From NCBI GenBank assembly GCA_030606635.1, contig JAUWGA010000066.1:1-9372 (forward strand): a stretch of DNA of 9,372 bases. The letters are read 5' to 3'. The DNA is from Methanosarcinales archaeon. Lineage in GTDB: Archaea; Halobacteriota; Methanosarcinia; Methanosarcinales; Methanogasteraceae. The translations under genes were made by a program, and so were the position numbers. Under the pieces are notes generated by a model that did not search any database, was not told the origin of the DNA, and was given only the letters and a program-made list of their open reading frames with translations. Below are positions 1 to 4,620 of the stretch, one piece after another (position 1 is the stretch's first letter; each line of letters begins with the position of its first letter).

Positions 1-1092
1 AGAGAAGATGAATGTCCCGGCACAGATCATAAACACCGTTTCCATACCTGCAAGATCCTTCACCAGACTGGCAGTGACGATGGCTGTGACAACCCTCGAA
101 CCCTGCGCGGTCTGGATGAAGATTGCGATCAGAAACGGAGACAACATGATCGGTATAAAACTTTGTTCTACCAACCCGAGCACGTCCATCGGAAAGTCGC
201 TGTGCGCGATGATGTTGCCGAGTGCCCCTGCGCCACACAGGTCAAGGAGTATCCTGCCTGCTCTACCAGATGATCGCTTTAAAGTTTCGCCAATCTCATC
301 GGCAGAGAGATGTCTTTTTGCGAGGGCTATCGAGACTGATACGCCTATGAGCAGGGCGACATTGACATCGCCGAGAAAATTTGTGATCTGGTTATCAACA
401 ATAAGACCAAGTAAAATCAGCAGTATTGGGATTGCAATCGGACTCCATGCTTTTAGGGATGATCTGAATGATGTATGAATTTTTTCTGGCAGTATCTCAA
501 CGTTTGTGCGCAGGTAATAGTAAGAAATGATCAAAAGCAGTGCGGATAATGGAATACTCACCACTAACGTATCAAATGGATCAATATCGAGCGTATCGGT
601 GATCACAATGATAACAGGTGACGGATATATCAAATTATAGGATATTACAGTTCCAATGGCGAGCATGTATGTAAATTTCCTTTCTGACGATTTTACTTTC
701 AGAACAATCCCCTCTATAACCGGGTTTAGAATGATAAACGCGGTTATACAACACATTGCCGGAATGGCTAATAAATACCCTGAAAAAAGAGGTACAAATG
801 AGCAATCACGCTTAAAAATTATTAAAATGTCGTTTATGATAGTTTTAATGCCTTTTGTTCTATTCAAGAACTCGGCAATGGTAACACCGGAAAATATGAC
901 GATACACAACACAGAAAAGATGCCCCCGAGACCGGATGTGATGTGTACAATGATTGAGTGATAATCCATCCTGCACAGTATCCCGTAGACAAAAGCAGCC
1001 GAGATCAGGGAGAGAAATGGATGTATTCGCATGCGGACTGATAATACATGTATCAGAGCTATGCTTGCGAAAAATGCGATGAATGTGAGCAT
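1..1092 (-). CDS. GntP-family permease (partial, C-terminus beyond window)
   Basis: Predicted multi-pass membrane transporter of the GntP (gluconate/organic acid:H+ symporter) family; the real substrate cannot be read from sequence. Reading the minus strand from ATG at 1092 gives 364 codons with no stop before the window edge, against about 400-450 residues for the family. Seen: an N-terminal helix pair with HPFLSLISA (residues 24-32), a glycine-rich re-entrant-like segment GAGALGNII (287-295), and the family-typical TAQGSR with following helix (328-344). Many long hydrophobic stretches separate them. The ATG at 1092 is chosen because a TATA-like element lies about 29 nt upstream, fitting a leaderless mRNA; the frame stays open to an ATG at 1206, so a longer start is possible. 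Base composition is AT-richer than the neighbours (16 G+C of 60 at 781-840). Family confident, substrate unknown. Confidence 0.82.
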   Translation of the reverse strand, partial: MLTFIAFFASIALIHVLSVRMRIHPFLSLISAAFVYGILCRMDYHSIIVHITSGLGGIFSVLCIVIFSGVTIAEFLNRTKGIKTIINDILIIFKRDCSFVPLFSGYLLAIPAMCCITAFIILNPVIEGIVLKVKSSERKFTYMLAIGTVISYNLIYPSPVIIVITDTLDIDPFDTLVVSIPLSALLLIISYYYLRTNVEILPEKIHTSFRSSLKAWSPIAIPILLILLGLIVDNQITNFLGDVNVALLIGVSVSIALAKRHLSADEIGETLKRSSGRAGRILLDLCGAGALGNIIAHSDFPMDVLGLVEQSFIPIMLSPFLIAIFIQTAQGSRVVTAIVTASLVKDLAGMETVFMICAGTFIFS

Positions 1093-1116
1093 TATCTCTG
1101 TTTTTGATCGTATTCG

Positions 1117-1125
1117 ATATAAAAG
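1117..1125 (-). promoter_or_regulatory. TATA box of the GntP-like gene, also readable on the plus strand
   Basis: On the minus strand this reads CTTTTATAT; its centre is about 29 nt before the ATG at 1092, the spacing expected for an archaeal TATA box driving a leaderless transcript. On the plus strand the same bases read ATATAAAAG and could drive the divergent transcript, starting near 1148 with a leader of about 60 nt before 1209. Inferred from sequence and spacing only. Confidence 0.55.
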
Positions 1126-1160
1126 TTCGATCCGGATGGGATGCAGCACAACTTTTAAGA

Positions 1161-1189
1161 GTGTCGGAACTAAAATCACAGTCCGACAC
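1161..1189. repeat. Perfect inverted repeat in the divergent promoter region
   Basis: GTGTCGGA (1161-1168) and TCCGACAC (1182-1189) are perfect complements separated by 13 nt. The half-site centres are 21 nt apart, two DNA turns, which suits a dimeric regulator operator. It would also fold as an 8-bp stem in the 5' leader of the plus-strand transcript. It lies between the divergent TATA element and the first plus-strand ORF, so it could act on either gene. Confidence 0.6.
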
Positions 1190-1208
1190 AATATCGGAGT
1201 TATCATAA

Positions 1209-1289
1209 ATGGACGTTACAAAGATCGTGGATCCGGAAGAACAGATCGATGCGATAAAACGGTCGATATCGAAATTACCAGAGGTGTAA
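1209..1289 (+). CDS. Possible 26-residue leader peptide
   Basis: A short ORF starting MDVTKIVDPE and ending in TAA at 1287-1289. A GGAG at 1196-1199 sits 9 nt before the ATG, a usable Shine-Dalgarno site. The next gene starts 4 nt after this stop, in the same reading frame, and its own Shine-Dalgarno (GAGGTG, 1281-1286) lies inside the last codons of this ORF, so translation of the two could be coupled. The peptide is amphipathic and probably helical, with no family I recognise. It could be a real small protein, a regulatory leader, or the remnant of an N-terminal extension cut off by a stop. Its short length makes chance occurrence a serious alternative. Confidence 0.35.
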   Translation: MDVTKIVDPEEQIDAIKRSISKLPEV

Positions 1290-1292
1290 GAT

Positions 1293-1466
1293 ATGGGAAA
1301 AACAGGAAGTATCCAATGGGTGAAGATCAGGGGCAGAAAGGGCAAGGTTCGACTGGTAGAGCACAGCAATGTGGCATACAAGCGACCCGGTCCGGCCCAG
1401 CGTTACTCATCTGCGGGTACAAAGAGAAGGCGGATAAAGCGATCTGAAAAAGTGGTTGTAAGGTAA
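1293..1466 (+). CDS. Small basic protein, DUF5350-like
   Basis: A 57-residue protein starting MGKTGSIQWV and ending in TAA at 1464-1466. It carries 18 Lys/Arg and only 2 acidic residues, with runs such as RGRKGK (13-18) and KRRRIKR (44-50), pointing to RNA, DNA or ribosome contact. The sequence resembles from memory the small methanogen family DUF5350, which has no known function; that match needs a profile search. Support for it being a gene: Shine-Dalgarno GAGGTG at 1281-1286, 6 nt before the ATG, and a composition unlike a random ORF. It follows a possible 26-codon ORF in the same frame and precedes aroE on the same strand by 102 nt. No T-tract terminator is visible after it, so readthrough into aroE is possible. 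Confidence 0.72.
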   Translation: MGKTGSIQWVKIRGRKGKVRLVEHSNVAYKRPGPAQRYSSAGTKRRRIKRSEKVVVR

Positions 1467-1540
1467 GTGTCTGTACGCAGGCATACGCAAGCACAGGCCA
1501 GGGTAGTGGATATGTTGCATTACAATACCTTTCAGGGAAG

Positions 1541-1548
1541 TTTAAGAT
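1541..1548 (+). promoter_or_regulatory. Candidate TATA box of aroE
   Basis: TTTAAGAT is centred about 25 nt before the first aroE ATG at 1569. No Shine-Dalgarno precedes that ATG, which fits a leaderless aroE transcript. The match to an archaeal TATA consensus is moderate. Confidence 0.4.
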
Positions 1549-1568
1549 CGAAAGCCGCCCACTGATAC

Positions 1569-2408
1569 ATGATGAAAGTTTACGCAGTGCTTGGCGATCC
1601 GATCGAACATAGCATGTCCCCTGCTATGCATAACGCGGCATTCGGAGCGCTCGGGATGCCGTGCACATATCACGCGTTCAGGGTGCGCCCCTCAGACCTT
1701 AAAGATGCGATATACGGGGCAAAAGCACTCGGGTTCGGCGGACTTAACCTGACCATCCCGCTCAAAGAAGAGGCGCTGAAATACGTCGAGCCTGATCCGA
1801 TCGCAGCGCGGATCGGCGCTGTAAACACGATCGACTTCGCTGATGGTATCACCGGGCACAACACAGATGGAATCGGCGCGATGCGTGCGCTTGAGGATGC
1901 TGGCGTCACTGTTGCGGACAGGAATATCCTGATCATCGGTGCGGGTGGTGCGGCGCGGGCGATTGCGTTTCAGTTCGGATACAGTGGCGGAGAGATCGTC
2001 ATTGCGAACCGGACAGGGGAACGCGCAGACCGACTTGCCCGCGATGTGCGAAGCGGACTATCCGAACTCGGGAAAACCCCTTCGATCGAGAGCACCGGGC
2101 TTGGCGCGCTACCAGAGAAGATCGCTGACGCGGACATCCTGATCAATGCCACATCGGTCGGGATGCATCCCGATGTCGATGCAACACCAGTTCCCTCCGA
2201 TCTCCTGCGCCCCGGACTTGCCGTGTTCGATATCGTGTACAACCCCCGCCGCACAAGGCTGCTTCTGGAAGCGGAGCAAAAAGGCGCAACCGTCATCGGT
2301 GGTGTGTGGATGCTCGTGCATCAGGGCGCGGAGGCGTTTTCGATATGGACAGGGCGAAAGCCACCTGTTGATGCGATGGTTGCGGCAGTGGTTCGGGAAC
2401 TGCGGTAA
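1569..2408 (+). CDS. aroE: Shikimate dehydrogenase (NADP+)
   Basis: Reduces 3-dehydroshikimate to shikimate with NADPH, a cytoplasmic step of chorismate and aromatic amino acid synthesis. The 279-residue protein has the usual full length. Seen in order: shikimate-binding SMSPAMHNAAF (15-25); NLTIPLK (60-66) with catalytic Lys66; VNT (85-87); HNTDG (97-101) with catalytic Asp100; the Rossmann loop GAGGAA (124-129); NRT (147-149), the typical NADP phosphate contact; INATSVGM (192-199); FDIVYNP (220-226); and GGVWMLVHQGAEAF (244-257). The start may be either of two adjacent ATGs, at 1569 or 1572; family members usually begin with a single Met before KVY. No Shine-Dalgarno is present and a TATA-like element lies about 25 nt upstream. 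No other shikimate genes adjoin it here. Well supported. Confidence 0.96.
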   Translation: MMKVYAVLGDPIEHSMSPAMHNAAFGALGMPCTYHAFRVRPSDLKDAIYGAKALGFGGLNLTIPLKEEALKYVEPDPIAARIGAVNTIDFADGITGHNTDGIGAMRALEDAGVTVADRNILIIGAGGAARAIAFQFGYSGGEIVIANRTGERADRLARDVRSGLSELGKTPSIESTGLGALPEKIADADILINATSVGMHPDVDATPVPSDLLRPGLAVFDIVYNPRRTRLLLEAEQKGATVIGGVWMLVHQGAEAFSIWTGRKPPVDAMVAAVVRELR

Positions 2409-2518
2409 AAGTGTATGTGGAAAAGGGTCCAGTTTGGGGATTTGGGTTTGCGGCTGATCCGGAAATCGTCTGTGTCAAACGCAACAAACCCCCTGCCCCT
2501 TAAATTGTATAATCCTCG

Positions 2519-2540
2519 TCTACTAATTACGATTCTACTA
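2519..2540. repeat. Short direct repeat, TCTACTA twice
   Basis: TCTACTA occurs at 2519-2525 and 2534-2540, separated by 8 nt (15-nt period), in the spacer between the convergent aroE and purP genes. A TATA-like TGTATAAT lies just before, near 2506-2512. No function is assigned; short repeats in AT-rich DNA can be chance. Confidence 0.35.
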
Positions 2541-2550
2541 CCCACGGATC

Positions 2551-2578
2551 CTTTCCTGCCGCAAGTCGTTCAGGAAAG
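2551..2578. terminator. Hairpin between convergent aroE and purP
   Basis: CTTTCCTG (2551-2558) pairs perfectly with CAGGAAAG (2571-2578) around a 12-nt loop. It lies 16 nt past the purP stop codon and about 140 nt past aroE. It could stabilise or end the purP transcript, but there is no T-tract after it on either strand, so it is not a classical intrinsic terminator. The rest of 2409-2594 contains no ORF I would call. Confidence 0.4.
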
Positions 2579-2594
2579 CTGCTAAGCACCGGAA

Positions 2595-3614
2595 CTAAGA
2601 CACAACATCCCCAAGCCGATCCATATCGATCGCAAGCTTGATCTCCTGCGCGATCCTTTTTCCGGTGGATAGATCGGGTTCGATCAGATCAGAGTACGGA
2701 GAGCCGGATATGAACAGATTCGTGCCTGCAACAATCCGGGCTGAGATCTCGAAGACCTTGAACTCGAGCGTGTCGGTGCAGATCGTTTCGAGGCAGAACG
2801 GACCGATCATCCCGCCAAAGAGTTCGATCGACCGCGCAACAACCCTCTCGCCGAGATCGAATACCTTGGGCAGCAACGACTCACGCAGAACCATCGGCAG
2901 GTTACCTGTGACCACGAAACTCGGATCGATGCCCGAAGACGCGCCGATCTTGTAGAGTTCATCGATGTTGGACTCGATCCGTCTGTCGATTCCAAGCAGT
3001 TCGAGCGTACCATCCCCGACACGGTAACCATCAGTTCTGAGCGGAGAGTAGAAGAAATGCAGATAGTATCTCGACCCGAGCACGAATTCCTGGATTACGT
3101 ACTCCTGACCAGGTTTGATCTGCTCCTCAAATTCCTCTTTGTTCTTTGCTATGAAAAACCCGCGCCCGCCTTTTGCGCCATGATACTTCACGATCACTGG
3201 GCGGTCGATCTCGTCAGGCGACGAAAACTCAGCCGGCACAGGAACACCTGCGCTTGTGAGCCACTCGCGCTCCTTTGCCCGGTCAGATTCCCATTCGAGC
3301 ACCGCCTTGTTACCGAAACTCGGAATCTCAAGGCGCGCAAAGTCTGATGCTCCGAGGTACTCGACAAAGGACCCGTGAGGGATAATGATTGCATTTTTCT
3401 CTATCAGTTCAGGAGTTTTTTCGACTATCTCCTGATACGAGTCGACAGGAAAGAATTCATCCGGCTTTGCTCTCGGAAATGCGTCATAAAATTTAGGGGG
3501 CTTTCCGAGACAGATGCCGAGCGTCTTAAATCCCTCTTTGCGCGCGCCGTCGAATATCTGGAGACTTGTGTGCGAGCAGACCGTGGCAATAGTTGGAATG
3601 TTGTTTCCTGTCAT
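2595..3614 (-). CDS. purP: FAICAR synthetase PurP (formate-dependent)
   Basis: ATP-grasp ligase that uses free formate and ATP to formylate AICAR to FAICAR, the archaeal route to the penultimate purine step in place of folate-dependent PurH. The 339-residue protein shows SHTSLQI (14-20), IIPHGSFVEYLG (77-88), the ATP-grasp strand and glycine loop VIVKYHGAKGGRGFF (140-154), EFVLGSRYYLHFFYSPL (176-192), GIDRRIESNID (208-218) and FEISARIVAGTN (288-299), all typical of PurP. The N-terminus is short: only about 8 residues precede the first strand, against roughly 25 in relatives I recall, and no upstream in-frame start is visible. It ends in TAG. No Shine-Dalgarno is seen; tRNA-His ends 26 nt upstream, so the mRNA probably comes from a shared transcript. 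PurP has paralogues in some archaea, but the conserved motifs favour the true enzyme. Confidence 0.93.
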   Translation of the reverse strand: MTGNNIPTIATVCSHTSLQIFDGARKEGFKTLGICLGKPPKFYDAFPRAKPDEFFPVDSYQEIVEKTPELIEKNAIIIPHGSFVEYLGASDFARLEIPSFGNKAVLEWESDRAKEREWLTSAGVPVPAEFSSPDEIDRPVIVKYHGAKGGRGFFIAKNKEEFEEQIKPGQEYVIQEFVLGSRYYLHFFYSPLRTDGYRVGDGTLELLGIDRRIESNIDELYKIGASSGIDPSFVVTGNLPMVLRESLLPKVFDLGERVVARSIELFGGMIGPFCLETICTDTLEFKVFEISARIVAGTNLFISGSPYSDLIEPDLSTGKRIAQEIKLAIDMDRLGDVVS

Positions 3615-3640
3615 GGGTGAAGCGGGTTGGTATGTCGGTA

Positions 3641-3713
3641 GGCCGGGGCCGGGATTTGAACCCGGGTCGTGGGATCCACAGTCCCATAGGATGACCAGCT
3701 ACCCTACCCCAGC
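3641..3713 (-). tRNA. tRNA-His (GTG anticodon)
   Basis: The minus strand folds as a full cloverleaf. The acceptor GCTGGGG pairs with CCCCGGC (one G-T at 3:70). The anticodon stem TGGGA/TCCCA encloses loop CTGTGGA with anticodon GTG, which reads CAC and CAT. The T arm is CCGGG-TTCAAAT-CCCGG. The discriminator is C73, as expected for archaeal tRNA-His, and CCA is not encoded. The base before position 1 is T, not G, so the G-1 that histidyl-tRNA synthetase needs would have to be added after transcription. No intron. purP follows 26 nt downstream on the same strand. Confidence 0.95.
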
Positions 3714-3750
3714 ATTGTGGTTGGGTGTCACTCATAAGATCGCTTGATAA

Positions 3751-3758
3751 CATAAAAA
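3751..3758 (-). promoter_or_regulatory. Candidate TATA box for tRNA-His and purP
   Basis: On the minus strand this reads TTTTTATG, centred about 41 nt before the mature tRNA 5' end, giving a 5' leader of about 15 nt for RNase P removal. It is the strongest TATA-like element upstream of the tRNA. No room for a separate purP promoter exists outside the tRNA itself. The rest of the spacer up to 3886 shows nothing I can assign. Confidence 0.5.
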
Positions 3759-3886
3759 GGTAATGGCTTGTAGCGCGGGTGTGCCGGCGCAAACGTTCCT
3801 CGTGTTCTTCGTAGGATCTGGTAAGTTGTTGATATACCGGAGACTATCTGCGCCAAGCATACGCCAAAAGCGATACGAATATGATG

Positions 3887-3892
3887 AAAAAA
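3887..3892 (-). terminator. T-tract terminator after the smc cluster
   Basis: Six consecutive T on the minus strand, 12 nt past the TGA of the SagB-like gene. Oligo-T tracts of this kind are sufficient to end archaeal transcripts. No stem-loop precedes it. Confidence 0.5.
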
Positions 3893-3904
3893 TGAGATCG
3901 GGGG

Positions 3905-4600
3905 TCACACATTCCCGACCGTTAGTATGTAGATCGGAGTCTCGTCACGGGAAAGCGCGAGCAGTTCGGAGACCTCCTGCTCATAGAACGCGCCTACTGC
4001 GCACACGCCGAGACCCAATGACTCTGCCTGCAGATACACGTTCTGCGCTGCATGTCCCGCCTCGATATAGGCATACCGGACGCCCCTCTCCCCGTACTTG
4101 GCGGTGGAACGCTCAAAAACGGCAGCAAACACGATATCAACGGAAGCATCAGTTATCTGAGTCTGCTTAAGCGCACATTCGGAGAGATTCCCCCGAAGAT
4201 CGCCGTCGCGGATCCTCTGGAGCGTATGTCCCTCTACCCGGTAACGGTATACGCCACCTGCAAGTCCGTCCACGTTTCCTGCGACCACATACACCTCCAG
4301 CGGATAGAGCGCGCCTGCTGACGGCGCTGTTCGAAACCCCTCCTCTGACGTGATGCCTTGCGCCGCCCAGAGCAACTGGGAGAGATCGTTTAGCGTGATC
4401 GCCTCCTTCGTGTACCGTCTGACCGACCTGCGGTGGAGCATTGCTTCTTCGATCGATATTTCGCCTGTGGTTCTTGGTTCCGGCAGCATGATCTCACTCT
4501 CCGGTCTCGTATTCTGTTCTGTCTCCCCCTCATCGATGCAAGCCCCTGTGATCAGCACCGGAATCAGGATCAGCGCGATGCAGAGAATTCTTCTAACCAT
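3905..4600 (-). CDS. Exported SagB/ThcOx-type nitroreductase-fold flavoprotein
   Basis: A 231-residue member of the nitroreductase superfamily, nearest the SagB/ThcOx-type FMN dehydrogenases. Seen: RRSVRRY (57-63), the usual FMN phosphate-binding start; RTAPSAGALYP (90-100), diagnostic of the SagB-like branch; GHAAQNVYLQAESLGLG (182-198) and AVGAFYE (201-207) from the C-terminal FMN/dimer region. Residues 5-20 are a hydrophobic signal segment ending ITGAC, so Cys21 could be a lipid anchor, though Thr at -3 departs from the lipobox. Arg3-Arg4 precede it, but no full Tat motif is present. An acidic linker (22-45) leads to the enzyme domain. It starts 20 nt after the smc stop and is probably co-transcribed; no Shine-Dalgarno is visible. 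No azole-peptide precursor or YcaO gene is in view, so a role in peptide oxidation is unsupported; the substrate is unknown. Confidence 0.87.
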   Translation of the reverse strand: MVRRILCIALILIPVLITGACIDEGETEQNTRPESEIMLPEPRTTGEISIEEAMLHRRSVRRYTKEAITLNDLSQLLWAAQGITSEEGFRTAPSAGALYPLEVYVVAGNVDGLAGGVYRYRVEGHTLQRIRDGDLRGNLSECALKQTQITDASVDIVFAAVFERSTAKYGERGVRYAYIEAGHAAQNVYLQAESLGLGVCAVGAFYEQEVSELLALSRDETPIYILTVGNV

Positions 4601-4620
4601 TTAACTAGCTATAGCAGTTT

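Noticed and set aside
8..478. Plus-strand ORF of 156 codons at the left end
   Set aside because: It lies opposite the GntP-like permease, whose frame is open throughout and shows family motifs.
1031..1292. Upstream extension of the DUF5350-like reading frame
   Set aside because: The frame contains the TAA at 1287-1289 between this part and the gene, and 1031-1208 overlaps the permease and promoter; only the stretch from 1209 has a ribosome site.
860..1381. Minus-strand ORF of 173 codons across the divergent promoter region
   Set aside because: Overlaps both the permease N-terminus and the DUF5350-like gene, ignores the promoter signals and resembles no protein family.
1569..1575. ATGATGA as box C of a C/D sRNA at the aroE start
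   Set aside because: No box D or D' CTGA lies at suitable distance, and the bases are explained by two adjacent start codons.
2425..2462. G-rich run as a possible G-quadruplex
   Set aside because: Only three runs of three or more G occur close together; the fourth tract is GG, so the motif is incomplete.
2595..2597. Pyrrolysine readthrough of the TAG ending purP
   Set aside because: PurP is complete before the TAG and the 18 codons beyond it run into two consecutive TAG codons.
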